Positions 23,673 through 35,356 of a stretch of 64,000 nt of DNA are shown here, in pieces. Positions within the stretch are counted from its first letter, which is position 1, and every line of letters begins with the position of its first letter. Source of the stretch: Cladorhizidae sp. MBARI D1340-BT2 (taxonomy: Eukaryota; Porifera; Demospongiae; Poecilosclerida; Cladorhizidae); assembly GCA_028752905.1 (NCBI GenBank), contig JAQNBH010000008.1, positions 2,594,025 through 2,658,024 on the forward strand, written 5' to 3'. A program made the translations under genes and the position numbers. Under the pieces are notes generated by a model that was not told the DNA's origin, did not search any database, and saw only the letters and a program-made list of their open reading frames with translations.

Positions 23673-24839
23673 TGGTAGGTCATGTTCTTAATTGACTGGT
23701 GAGGAGCAACCTGGTATCAGAGCTCCTCAAGGGAGATTTGGTAGCTATTCGATGTACACATGGAAACATATATAGCGTCATACTCTATTCAGGTGGAGAG
23801 GTGTTCTTGAGGTGGATGCTGTTATGTGAAGTCCTTAATGCTGTTGGGTACAGATATTCCAGAATTGATAACACTGCATTGAAATGGATGAAGGAGGTCT
23901 GCAGAGGATGCTATGGTCATGACTATGAGGGCATAGGCTAAGCAATGGCATACAAAAGAGATGGGGCATGATGAGCGTCAGCAAAGATAGAAAAGGTCAG
24001 AAGGACCGCCAAATCTAGTCGATGGAATAATGGATAAAGTACAACATAGGGATCTAATGGTAATCCACAACACGCTCATGTCTCACACCACAGATTTGTT
24101 CCAAGCAGGGTGAGTGAACACACCTGATGAGGAGTGAGAAGCATGCAAAGCATAGGAGATATCAGCTTGTGCGGGGCACTGCCAGGTAGGGTAGAGATGA
24201 GCAACCACCACCGGGCATGATTGATAATATGTATGTTACAAACTGCGAGGACTTCAGATGTCATGTTGGGAGCCATCCGGAGGTCACTAGTTGATCGACC
24301 TTCAACCTTGCATGTAGGTTTTTTTCAGGAGGATGGACTTCTGTACCCGAGCGAGAGCTCTCCTGGACAGGACCCAGAGAGTGGGAGCTATAAACAGCTC
24401 ATCAGTAAACAGTATCAAGGGGCAATATACTTAAACTCTCACATTTTATTCCTGCAAAAGTGAAAATAGCGTGCGAGGTAGTATTGGTCTAGCTACATTG
24501 CACAGAGACACAGCTGATTACAGTTGCAGAGCTCAACAGAAAACCATACTTTATGGAGCTAGTCAAGAATCGCTTGTTCTCTTGTGATAGAGGAACTATT
24601 TTCATTGTCCAGGGGTCACTCGGGGACCCTGGGTGTATATATGTGATTATGCAACACCAGTTAACTATTAGTTTTGTTCCATTTTTTGTTTTGTTTACTA
24701 GAATGCTCTATAGCTTCAGTTCGCTGGATTCAATTAGTAGCTAGACATTTTATCGCATAAGCTTAAGTAAGTCAATTCCCTTTCCATTTTGGGAGGTTCT
24801 TATTTAGACGACCCTATACCATTTAGAAACAAAAACGTA
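23673..24839. other. no recognisable gene
   Basis: Short open frames (23,699-23,941 plus; 24,076-24,276 minus; 24,221-24,463 plus) have no recognised domains. It may be remains of the element that carried the lone LTR, but no gag or pol motif was found. Confidence 0.35.
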
Positions 24840-25012
24840 TTACGGTAACCTCATCAACTTGAATTTCACCCTCAGTGTTTCGACTAGATGCTATAGCCTT
24901 TATCAGGAATAATTTATTCCTAGTGAAGGCTAGAGCATCTGGTTGAAATGTTAAGAGAGTACAATTTATTGAGAAGGTTATTTTGATGTTATTATGTCAA
25001 CTGAGAGTTGAG
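24840..25012. repeat. foldback element, family F, copy 1
   Basis: The left arm reads TTTCGACTAGATGCTATAGC then CTTTATCAGGAATAA. The right arm reads TTATTCCTAGTGAAGGCTAG then AGCATCTGGTTGAAATG, its imperfect inverse, with further pairing outward (CATCAACTTGAATTT). It ends at a sequence inverse to AACTCTCAGTTGACATAAT, which also borders copy 2 at 33,171. It is a miniature inverted-repeat element of unknown superfamily. Confidence 0.7.
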
Positions 25013-26089
25013 TGTGTGCACATTTATAAAAGCTGTAGCCATGGCTTTCATATGCAGCAAATTCATGCCACATCTTCCTACTTATAAATTATCTCTAGCT
25101 CCAAATGTGCAATGTTCAGAAGTACAGAAAAAGAGCAAAACAGTGAAGACTGGCAGAGCAAAGGCTACATATAAAATGTTGATGTTTGGTGAAAGGAAGA
25201 AGATTTGTAATTATATATAGTTCGCGGAGGTGTATCTCCGCTGACTATAGCAATGGAACAGTGGAGTGTATGATGTCTCAAGCTTGCGTATGTCCAAGTA
25301 TTATTTACATGCCCCAAGTATGAAATATGTTTAGAAATTATGTTAGTTGTCTGATGACGGTGAAAGGATTGTAGTGATTCTGTACCTGGCACACAAAAAC
25401 CTGACTACAGGCATTCAGACATCTACTCTATTATATGTCTGGCCCGTGAGATTACTCCTAGATTCTATAGCACAAACTGCACATGTTCTGGTCCACCAAA
25501 GGAGAGGTGAAGAACGTCACGACCGCAAGCCCCTATAAACTGCCCAAAAATGTTCTTGCAGAAACCTCCACGGACCCAAACCCACACCAAAGAGTGCAGG
25601 CCAGAACTTCCAGCAGCAAGTTTGAATAAGCTGCCGAGTACCCTGATCACAGCTATACTAACCACGAGATCTAATCACTTTGCTACACTAACCTCATAGG
25701 TCGAAGTGCTCATGGCTGAAGATTTCAATATCTGATTCCCTGAATGTTTGAAGAATGGAGCTGCTGTTAGGTTCCCATAGTAGGATGGACATATTGTAGC
25801 TACTGGGTTAGTGAGGAGGGTAGGATTGGAGGCTAAAGCCTGGTTCCTTAAAATTTCTTGGGCACAGTAAAATCTTCACCTCCACCTCCCTTAACCACCC
25901 ACCCACCCCCGTCATTCCCCCTGATTTGTAACAAGTGTCTCACCATCAGTCAGGAAAGATGATCAGTGAGCTTGTTGGCTGATATTATGTAGAGGGTATA
26001 TTTCGTGCATGAGATCATGTTGGTGCCTTTGCGCTAGAAAGGATCTACCAAGTCGAGGAACACTATCTTTTGGTATGTAATGAAGTTGC
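25013..26089. other. no recognisable gene
   Basis: Only short open frames without recognised domains. Confidence 0.35.
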
Positions 26090-26094
26090 TTCTG

Positions 26095-26346
26095 CATCAT
26101 TAAAGTTATCGACATCAATTGAGTCAGACATGGCTCCCTTTCTTTACAAAACTACACAGAAGGATGTTATGAGAGGTTTAATCAGTTATAATGGTGAAGG
26201 ATATGGTCAAAGAGCAGTCGAGATTGGTATGGCTTACAATCCACAAATATTTCCCACCAACATCCTCTCCCTTTGTCGTCATCTCTATAGATATTTAACT
26301 CCTCAAAAATATTCTTCGCGAAAAATGAACAACAATACACCAAATT
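26095..26346 (+). CDS. short hypothetical ORF conserved in both R3 copies
   Basis: From about 26,098 the frame reads SLKLSTSIESDMAPFLYKTT, then QKDVMRGLISYNGEGYGQRA and VEIGMAYNPQIFPTNILSLC, ending RKMNNNTPN. The copy at 54,480-54,683 keeps the same frame, with few differences and a VK ending. No domain is recognised. It may be an exon, a retroelement fragment, or an open frame kept only because the duplication is recent. Real coding is unproven. Confidence 0.35.
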
Positions 26347-26359
26347 AAATGTATGTAGT

Positions 26360-26560
26360 AAATCAAATTAAAATTGTAACATATATGTGTGTACATTACA
26401 TATATGTAAAGTACACACATAGGTATATATAATACACCACACCCCTCACTCGCTAAAATAATAACACACCACACCACTCCCTCGCTAAATTAATAACACA
26501 CACCACACCCTCCCTCAGTCATCACTAACCACACCACACCCCTTCCTCACTAAAATAAAC
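26360..26560. repeat. CACACC-rich degenerate simple repeat
   Basis: Repeats of CACACCACACC(C)CTCACTCGCTAAAATAATAA with variations, shared in shorter form with 54,775-54,880. Non-coding. Confidence 0.7.
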
Positions 26561-27059
26561 CTAAACTAATCCAATGATCAATTTAAGTGAAGCTGGCCTG
26601 AAACCAGTGCGGTCGATGATAATTCCAAGTTATTATTTCAGTGAGTGAGGGGTGTGGTGTTGTGTGTTATTATTTCAGTAAGTGCACCAAATATACAGAA
26701 CATAAACTTGGAATTAGAAGCAGGATGATATATAGGCACATTGCTCATGCAGAAATGCAGTTAAATCACCTCCTCCTATGGCATGTCAGAGTCAAGATTA
26801 GATATATATATGACTCCAACTAACTGTTTAACTTAATTAGAACTGTTTACATAATTTTATATATTTTATTTTCAAGCCAGTGGCTTCTCTATATCCGGAT
26901 ATATAGTCTGTTACCCATAAAGAAAATTTAAGAGTAGGGCTTGTTCTATCCACTGGTACTAATTTCAACTCACTAGCACTTTCCAATTAGGAGCAAGAAC
27001 TGCAGAAAACTTGGGCATGCAGGTTAGGGCCCCAACTATGACTGCCAGTAACTTGGGCA

Positions 27060-27190
27060 TGATTGTACCTATGCAATAGTTTTAGTGTCAAAAGAGAGCA
27101 CACAGCAAGAGCTTTTCAGCTATAATTATATCAAGTTCATAGAATGAAGTGTGCAGAATTTATGGAGCTCCAAATCCATAATTTAACATA
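27060..27190 (-). repeat. interspersed repeat family X, inverted copy
   Basis: The reverse complement reads TTTGGAGCTCCATAAATTCT, later TGTGTGCTCTCTTTTGACAC, matching the units at 3,340, 20,420 and 33,780. It lies inside block R3, and 55,350-55,470 is its duplicate. Confidence 0.55.
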
Positions 27191-27754
27191 TGGTATCACC
27201 CCCCCCCCCCCCTTTTAAACTGATAAAAATCAAGAGTCACCTCAATGGTTGAGTATAAAATGCTGAAATACTAATATCACAAAGCACTTAAGAGAACTCT
27301 CGAATGACATTAAACAAGAAGAATGAACCAGGCAATATTATGATGACAAAAGAACAGCCAAAAATTAATAAGTGAATAGGTAACTTTGATGTCACTAGGT
27401 GCATCTTCTCAGCTATAGAGAAATTCAACAAATAATTTTAAAGTACCCAGAATAAGCAAAAAATTTGATACAAAAATTACCTGCACAAACACCTGCACAA
27501 AAAAGGATGAAAATTTCTTACAACGTTTTTGACCAGTATTACGAAGAGAAATGTGTACCCGTAGAGAAGAGGCATAAATTGCACGACAGAGGTATATAGA
27601 ATTCTCGTAGATCAATCTGTCACCTTCCCTGGATCCCCCCAGTAAACAGTTTCAAATTGGGATTCCGCCCACGTGAGCTTCTCACCACTTATGGCACGAG
27701 CTCATTACACCTGCATCAACAACTGTCATTATTGTGCCAATCGAGCGTCATCTG

Positions 27755-28226
27755 CTCGTTGTGAAGTGGAGGAGAAATTGTTGGATTAGAAGAAAATAAT
27801 TGGTGTGGTTGCTACGTTGGCTTCACTCCTGATCTTCAGTGGTTTGTACAGCGGAGTAGACAAAGCTGCCATTACAAAGCTTAATCTAGAACCGTTCACT
27901 CATAATGCAAGCATAGTAAGAAAAGAAAAATGAACAGGAGAGTGGTTCCTTTATCAGCTTATTATGACAGGAGACCTCTGCATTCACATGACAATTCAAC
28001 AGTCATTCTTGCTTCATTTCTGGATCAGCTATTTAACTCATTGTGGGATGTGAAGTAGATAATGTAACTCGATTCAAACTAATGGTATTAGTGTTAATTG
28101 ATAGATACCCATCCTGTATCCTACACAGATAAAACAGTGGTTTGTGCATTCATAAGAAGAGTACAGTGAGACTCATATACCATGTTAAAGGAGTCTTTTA
28201 TAAAGTTTCGATGTTGTGATGTCAGC
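27755..28226 (+). pseudogene. decayed GT92 (DUF23) glycosyltransferase fragment, copy A
   Basis: Nucleotide similarity to the GT92 gene at 30,910-31,480 runs from the GTTGTGAAGTGGAGG leader through TCAGCTTATTATGACAGGAG, the AACTCGATTCAAAC segment and AAGAGTACAGTGAGACTCAT. The frame is broken by stops and indels, and the catalytic half is missing. Non-functional. Confidence 0.85.
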
Positions 28227-28237
28227 ATAAGCCACTG

Positions 28238-29936
28238 AAGAACCTGTGTTGGTGTCGTTGAGGATGCTCTGGCATTTTCTGCTCACTCCTAAATGTTCGT
28301 TGTTGAGGCATTTCTTGTAGCAACTTCCTCAACATCAATTTAAATTTCTTCTCGATGTTTTGACTAGATGCTCTACCTTCATCAAGAATGATTTGTTACA
28401 ATGATGCTTCTCGTGGACTTCACCTTGTTCTCATTGTTCGGAGGATTCCTGCAGCCTTGGACCTGGTAGCAAGTGTGTGTACCAGGCCTAGTCTGCATTC
28501 CACATCTACACTTGCCCAACTACACCACCACAGCTGTTTATCTTGTCACAGGATGATTGTATTAAGCTACTCTTCCTTGATATCAATCTTTTTAAATGCT
28601 TTCACTTGGAAAACTAAATCACATCAAATCACCTTCTCAATAATCTACTTCAATTTGATGTTTCAACTATACATGTATATATATATATAGATGCTCTAGT
28701 CTTCATCAGGAATTCAATTTTTTTAATAAATCTATTTGATAGTGATATTGAGCTATGTGTATCATATATTTCCATTTTTGTCTTTTTTTCAGTAATTGGG
28801 CAGTGAAAACTATGTAATATAATATTTTAATTGCCAAAAAAATATCACTGAATATTAGTAAAAAATACCTACTAAAATGCCAAATTCTCAGTGACATCGA
28901 AACTAACAATCATGAGTTTTATTCCATTACTGTTTGGCCAAATAACTCACATGTATATTATATCAAGAGTAGCAATATCTCAATACACGATTTTTTTAAA
29001 TTATAACTACTTTGCTGACAAGCAGACTGACCAGCCAAATTACTCTTATTGTTAATACATCCCAGTATATTTTACAGATAATTCGCCTTCCTTACATTGC
29101 TGACAATTCCATGCTTCATTTACGTTCGCCATGCTAGCAGAGAAATGTCAGGACATAATTGATGGTACTATCCATTATGAACATTACCATGACACCCCGG
29201 GGGTATGGGTCAGCCATCTTCCTGTCTGAGAACTTCCACTGGGAAAGAAGTAATTTGTCTGGAAGAGCTGGTGATGCATCTTGCTCTGGTCGACTGCTGC
29301 AACTGCAAAAAAGAATCCCACAGTTATATTTCTTTTTTAATGGCGAGATGGATTTCAGATTAAAATTCCATACACAAGAAATATACTTCACCAATGAAAA
29401 GAACAAACAGTGTATTGGTGTGGTATTAATATGTCATTGATGAACATTTTTTCAACAATTTGCAAATGGACTTGAAAAAAATGTAAATAACTGATGGCCA
29501 TTTTATTATATCTCTGCCAAGATAAAATGTCCTACTGTTTCTGGTAGAGAGACTGTTGTATATATAACCACACCGTCACCTTGGAAGTATTTGAGACACA
29601 AACCCTGTGGCCACCAGTATTCATGATCTGCGCATAATCCTGAACTGGAGTTCCTATGAGTCGGCCTCCACACTCTCCAGTGCTAAATATTCAACTGGCT
29701 AAAGGCCCCCTATCTTTGGAAATTTTATATAATGTATGCCCGGTACCATCGATGTGGCTAATATAATATATATATATATCATTGATGATTATATTCAACA
29801 CTTAGTCAAAAGTTAACAACATAAAATTTATTTTTTAAATTACCGGTTGCTATTGTGATTTTAAGCAAAATGACCTACATTCTTCGTATGTCCTCCAACC
29901 CTACTCCAGAGTGGAGAGGTATAACAAAGTCTGTAG
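28238..29936 (+). repeat. large duplicated block R1, copy A
   Basis: Colinear with 18,057-19,972 and 62,662-64,000. It follows directly on the GT92 remnant, as copy B does after the LTR element is discounted. So R3 plus R1 were duplicated together as one segment of about 3.8 kb in the A/B pair. It includes an (AT)n stretch near 28,674-28,689. Confidence 0.85.
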
Positions 29937-30220
29937 GGAACTCACTTCTGACAGGCTGATCGCATGGATGGTATTTGCTGGGTCACACCAGTCACAACAT
30001 CAGTCTTTGTTGATTTGTGAGGCTTCTATGTCAATACATAATGATGGTACTGCATGTAAGAGTCAAATGAATTTTATTGTGATTACATGGTTGTTCTTAA
30101 GGGAGTAAGCCTAGGTTTGGGGGGTGACTATGGTACTACCATACTGGTTATGTGATTGTTTGGATTGGTAGTTGCAAGGCTGCACTCTGTTCCTTAGTAC
30201 ACTCTGTTCCTTAGTACAGT
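29937..30220 (+). repeat. duplicated block R4, copy 1
   Basis: Shares CTGACAGGCTGATCGCATGG, then ATGGTATTTGCTGGGTCACA and GGGAGTAAGCCTAGGTTTGG, with 37,425-37,660. Non-coding and of unknown class. Confidence 0.75.
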
Positions 30221-30934
30221 AAAGAAGCGGTATTATATACCATACACGGGAAATCTATGCTGAGTCCACTTCTTTATTTAAAAATAAAAAATAAAATTTC
30301 TATCTAAGTTAAAACATCTTCTAAGTTGATTATCAAGAAAGTCGTTGTATGTTGAGGCTTGTTTAAATAAAAGAACATACCCTATAATAGTATGTGCTGC
30401 TATGTAGGCAGCTCATGGACTAGAATGACATGTTCTATTGGAGGAAATAGTATATGTTGAATACCAGGTGTGGGTCATATGTAAACTTATACTTAGTAAA
30501 TTCTTGTAGGTGGATGCTCTATAATAAATTTTAAAAAACACAGAATATAATAGAAACATGTTTTATTTAAAAACAAAAATGAGGACCAGCAAACAAAACA
30601 TTTACAGGATTCTTTACCTGACAAAAACATCAAATGACCCTTAACCATTAAATTATTGGCGCTTATTTGGTAAGGGTCCAGTTAAATTCTTGTTTCACTG
30701 GCCATTTTTTATATATCTTTTGCATCCATTTCTTGATAACTAGGCAGTAACGGGTATTCTGCTCTATGCTAGAAGAGGCCAGATGTTGGATTGCATGCAT
30801 CATACAGGTGATCCTCGTGGACTGTCCCGGGTCCCGCAGTCAAATGCGCAATGCTGGGTTGGCTACCGACGCAAGCTCGTAACAAAACTACGCAGAATGT
30901 TATCCTGCCGGCGTTGTGAAGTGGAGGGAAATTG
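30221..30934. other. 5' flank of the GT92 gene; no other feature
   Basis: AT-rich, without a recognisable gene. The last 30 bases (GTTGTGAAGTGGAGGGAAAT) are also present in the two decayed GT92 copies, so they are part of the duplicated gene unit (leader or proximal promoter). Confidence 0.4.
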
Positions 30935-32148
30935 ATGGGGATGGATAAGGAAAAAATAATGCAGTTCTTTATGGTTGCTAGTTTAGCTTCACTCGTGATG
31001 ATCATCGGTTTCTACAGCAGAATAGAAAACAGCTACCATTACAGAGCTGAATCTAGCAACCTTCCACTTCATGTCACCAATCCACTGGACAAGAAAGACA
31101 ATGTAATCATAGTAAGTAAAGTGAACAGCAAACTGGTTGTCCCTTTATCAGTTTATTATGATAGGAGACCTTTGCATTCACACGACAACTCAACAGTCAT
31201 TCTTGCTTCAGTTCTGGGTCAGCTATTAAAAGACAACCGTATTCTGGGATGTGAAATAGATGATGTAACTCGATTCAAACCAATGATGACCATCCGACCT
31301 ATTGCTGCTAACAGATGGATTAAGACTACCCATCCTGTATCCTACACAGATATAATAGTGGTTTGTTTTGACATGTCCATTCATAAGAAGAGTACAGTGA
31401 GACTCATATACCAGGTTGAAGGAGTCCTTTATAAAGTCGCTGTGGAAAAGGATGTTGTGATGCCAACACAAGCCCCTGAAGATGATGGTGTCATGGTATG
31501 TAGCACAGGGTATGGAATTCCACCATACCTTGACCAGTGGCTGGTTTATCAACAAATCATTGGTGTGAAGTTTATACACCTGAATGTTCACGTCTCTTTT
31601 GTCAAGAATCTAAACCAATCAAATTACTTGCAAAAATTTATCAGCAGTGGTTTTGTGAGAATGATCGTCTGGGAAGAGCATTTGAGCAATTCCCAGATTT
31701 TTTTGTACTCTCAATCACTCAAGTATCAAGATTGTAATCTCAGATACCAGCATGCCTACAAATACATCATGATAATAGACTTCGATGAATTTTTATCCCA
31801 CTGCGTACCGAAAAGAACATCCTTTTTTACGCCAATCATCTCTTTGCAGGGCATAAAATTGGAAGTGTTTTATTACCTGATGTTCACTATTATTGTGCAG
31901 CTAACCGTTCTTCTGCCGTTCCTATGCCACTAGATGGAAACATAACAAAGTTATTTGATACCACTCAGTTCACCATTCAGGGTTGTAAAAGCATCCATTT
32001 ATTGAAAGCTGTAGAAGAAGTAAGTATTCACAGTGCAAATTTGATTCCAACCTACAGAGTATCCAAGTATCATTCCACAGAGAAGCCAAAATGTTACATA
32101 GCACATATCACTACATACACATTTTATACAAAAAAATGCAAAAACTGA
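30935..32148 (+). CDS. GT92-family (DUF23) glycosyltransferase, single exon with one frameshift
   Basis: GT92 enzymes transfer a sugar (galactose in the characterised animal members) to glycans in the Golgi. The first true ATG is at 30,935 (MGMDKEKIMQFF); an upstream TTG is not a credible start. Residues about 11-27 (FMVASLASLVMIIGFYS) form a type II signal anchor. The family region follows: VCSTGYGIPPYLDQWLVYQQ, then IIGVKFIHLNVHVSF, FISSGFVRMIVWEEHL, and IIDFDEFL as the DxD-like metal site. Near 31,830-31,840, after a TTTTTT run, the reading frame changes. The following frame continues with NHLFAGHKIGSVLLPDVHYY and ends at TGA 32,146-32,148 (...TYTFYTKKCKN). About 400 residues in total is normal for the family. 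It is either a very recent pseudogene, a sequencing indel at the homopolymer, or an allele. Two older decayed copies flank it. Confidence 0.85.
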
Positions 32149-33131
32149 CTCACTCTTCACTCGTTTATGAAACTATACAAACACTTAGCATTTTGTATTT
32201 TACTTGCTATTTATTAGAAATTTCTTATGTTATCAGAAATGTGTGGAAAGCCTATTCCTAAGTGGAGAAGGCTGCATGTAAATCCTTAAAGCTAAAGAAA
32301 GGGCATAACCAGATGAGCTGAAACTACTGCTCAATACATACTTTTTGTACAATATGTCCAGAAGTGTTAAGGGAGAATTAAATTTGACACATTAGCAGTC
32401 AAATTATAAAATGAGCACTGCAATGTATGCATTACACCACCATCAAGTGCACCAACAAACCATTACATTATATTCAACATCAGAACCATCAACATCAACA
32501 TTTCTGGTTATATGGTATAAAGCTTGCTTCAAGTAAGTAAACAAAGCCTTTGTTGATATATAGACTTCCAGGCAATGCAAGATTGAATCTAGGAGCACCA
32601 AATTTTGTTGATTGATTGGGGACAGGGAGGGTTTAGTTTGTTTTGCTCCGATGTGTTCCTTGCCTTGTGGTCACAAATCGACTCCCAAGAATTTCACATC
32701 CACCAGTCATGCTTATTATCATGTTGAATAGTCACTGGTAGATCTGGTCAAGGGGGTCTGAATGTCTGCATCCCACAGCATAGGATGAATCATGGCTCTC
32801 TGCTAACCACCAGGTATCTATAATTAAAAATGGTTGACTAACTTCAGCATGTGGTAAATGAATAGCCAAATGGAAGGAGAGATAGAATCTGATGTGCGAG
32901 TTGTTATACATAATATATGCACACAAATCTACTCCCCTTTCATCCCATTAATCAGGGAAAGGTATAATTTTCCTCGAGTAATGACTAGCTGACAATATGA
33001 AACACTAATTACTTTTTATCAGCTTAAAAACAAATATTGAACTTACCTCCAGGACAGCATGATTTGATCTTGGTATGTTGGCTAATGAAGTCCAAAGCAT
33101 GTTGGCTTTCAAGCACAAGAGAGAAATTTGA
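32149..33131. other. no recognisable gene
   Basis: This is the 3' flank of the GT92 gene. Only short open frames without domains were seen. Confidence 0.4.
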
Positions 33132-34150
33132 GCTGATAACTCATTCTAAACAAACTCTCAGTTGACATAATGGAATTACAATGACTTTCGCAATAATCAA
33201 CTTGAATTGTTACTCCCTCAATGTTTTGACTAGCCTTTATCAGGAATAAGGCTAGAACATCTAGTCAAAATGTTGAGAGAATAAAAATTCAAGTTGATTA
33301 CTGGTAAGGTCATTGTGATACTTTACCAGAAACCTAGTAGAGTGGTTCCTTGCTTATCCAGTCATTGAAGTTCCAGGCAACTAGGTCTACCTGACAGGTT
33401 GATGGAGTGGGGAGAAGGGGGGGTTTGCATTTATGTATTTCTGATGGAGTCTAATAAATGGTTTGTACAGGTGATCTGTAAGTAGGGGAGTGAGTGACTT
33501 GGACATTGTTGGATGTCATCTAAGAATTTAAGTCTATAGAGACATTCAAACATATTATTTGAAAGTGCACAAAATAAGTTAACTATATGATACCAAATTA
33601 CCTGCACAAAAGAGGAGGGGGAGTTATGGTGATTGCAACACCCACCCCCACTTCCCCAGCCCCCCCCCCCCCCCCCCCCCCCCCCACCACACACACCCAC
33701 ACACTCACACCAAAAAAGAAATGGAAAAAAAGAGTGTTAGGTGGTTAGATGAGCCTAAACCAAGACTGTAGAAAAACTATAAATAAATTGTGGTTACAAA
33801 TTTGGAGCTTCATAGATTCTGCGTACTTCAATGAATGCATTTGACAAATGGCTCAAAATTGTTTGTGTGCTCTCTTTGGAAACTAAGCACTTAGCCTGTG
33901 ATGGCCTCATGCATATCAAATATCTTCCTTCCCAGCCCGTCTGACATTTTCAGTGGCCCCTTTGACCCACCTTGTCACTTTTTAGTGCCTAATGAAAATA
34001 CTCATCGTAAAGAAGTCTTCCTCTTGGGCCACAGATAGTAATTTCACTAGCACTTTCCAACACACTTACAGCAAGTTCAGCACTCAGATTTTGTCGAACT
34101 CCCACTTTAGTTGCAGGGTCACTTTGTACCAAAAGGAACACAACATCTTA
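33132..34150 (+). repeat. duplicated block R2, copy 2
   Basis: Colinear with 19,973-20,795 except for a foldback insertion at about 33,171-33,325 and an expanded poly-C tract at 33,661-33,685. It contains family X sequence at about 33,780-34,000. Confidence 0.8.
33171..33325. repeat. foldback element, family F, copy 2
   Basis: A long imperfect palindrome. The left arm (ACAATGACTTTCGCAATAAT, CAACTTGAATTGTTACTCCC, TCAATGTTTTGACTAGCC) pairs with the right arm (GGCTAGAACATCTAGTCAAA, ATGTTGAGAGAATAAAAATT, CAAGTTGATTACTGGTAAGG, TCATTGT). It interrupts block R2, and the other R2 copy lacks it. A partial third copy lies at 34,715-34,790. Confidence 0.8.
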
Positions 34151-35027
34151 GGTAAGAATTGCACCACCAACAGAGATTCAGAGGTGTTTGAGAGGTGTAT
34201 GAGGGTCCTAAATATTGGGGGGGGGGTGCACCATGACCCCTCCTGTATCAAGTGCTGCTGAAGCTACATAATATAGCACCTGACAAGACAGCTCTTAGAT
34301 TAAAAGGTGGAATTTGAGGTTAACTATCACTATTTAATCACATAGGAACACAAATCAAGTATGTAAACTATTTTGTTTGTGTCAATTCAGTGTTAGTAAA
34401 TGCACCAAAATAACCCCTTCCTTTTATTTTAGCAGCATAGATCACATAGATCACAGCAGTCAGTCAATTTATTGTGAATGCGAGTATCATACAGTGCTTA
34501 GTCTTCGCTCAGAGATAGATGTACGTAAATAAGTAAGAGTATATACCTTTCGCAGAACTGAAAATGATCGCTCAGATGTGGCTGGTGTTATAGGAACTGT
34601 TTTAAGTATGATCTTAAAATGCTGTAACTCATGCAGCATTGATTTAGTTTCATATTCATTGCTTCACATTCAGTGGATATGATGTAACAAGTTTCTCATG
34701 AGGTAGAGTTCTAATGACTTTCTCAATAATCATTATTCACTCAATATTTCGGCTAGACGGTGTAGCCTTCATCTAGTCCAGAGTGTTCGCTGAAAGGTAG
34801 AAGCTTATTTGATCAACAAGGGAAGCTACTTTTTGCAGATGAACAATTAATATCATCTTTGTAGCAGGTAGCTTCAGCATGTTGAAGATATTCTTCATAA
34901 GTTTCTCCATTTTGAAGCCTTCTCAACGGGAGATTCTCAAGAGATAAAACAGGAGACAATTACTCACATTTTTCAAAACTATCTTTCAATTAAAACAAAA
35001 ATCTCAAAATATTGATAGCGAAAAAAA
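34151..35027. other. no recognisable gene; partial foldback near 34,715-34,790
   Basis: The stretch AATGACTTTCTCAATAATCA, then CACTCAATATTTCGGCTAGA, resembles one arm of foldback family F. A minus-strand stretch near 34,880-34,940 (RRLQNGETYEEYLQHAEATC) looks exon-like, but I recognise no family. Confidence 0.35.
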
Positions 35028-35356
35028 TCATCTTGGAATATCATACTTATGTGGATTGGTCATCTTGGAGTATCATATCTATGTGGATTGGTCATCTTGG
35101 AGTATCATACGGATTGGTTCCAATGCCGGAGTGTCATACCTTTGTGGATTGGTCATCTTGGAGTATCATACCTATGTGGATTGGTCATCCTGGAGTATCA
35201 TACGGATTGCTTCCAATACCTTGGAGTGTCATACGTTTGTGGATTGGTCATCCTGGAGTATCATAGCTATGTGGATTGGTCAACTTGGAGTATCATACCT
35301 GTGTGGATTGGTCATCTTGAAGTATTGTACCTATGTGGATTAGTTCCAACATCAAG
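35028..35356. repeat. 32-bp minisatellite
   Basis: About ten degenerate direct copies of a ~32-bp unit (TATGTGGATTGGTCATCTTG then GAGTATCATACC). Two copies are disrupted to a CGGATTGGTTCCAAT-type variant. Open frames through it are artefacts of the repeat. Confidence 0.9.

Larger units (their letters stand above)
26090..28231 (+). repeat. duplicated block R3, copy A (uninterrupted)
   Basis: Colinear with 51,405-51,442 plus 54,477-56,520. It contains a short conserved ORF, a TATATGTGTGTACATTACA-type simple region, CACACCACACC-rich sequence, an inverted copy of family X, and a decayed GT92 gene. It preserves the pre-insertion sites of the hAT element (GACATG at 26,127-26,132) and of the LTR retrotransposon (ATAAG at 28,227-28,231). 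Confidence 0.9.

Noticed and set aside
23711..23722. TGGTATCAGAGC as a copia-type primer-binding site
   Set aside because: Resembles the plant initiator-tRNA site, but no LTR end precedes it and no copia gag follows; 12 bases can match by chance.
30932..30934. TTG at 30,932 as the GT92 start
   Set aside because: The in-frame ATG three bases later fits eukaryotic initiation and precedes the signal anchor normally.
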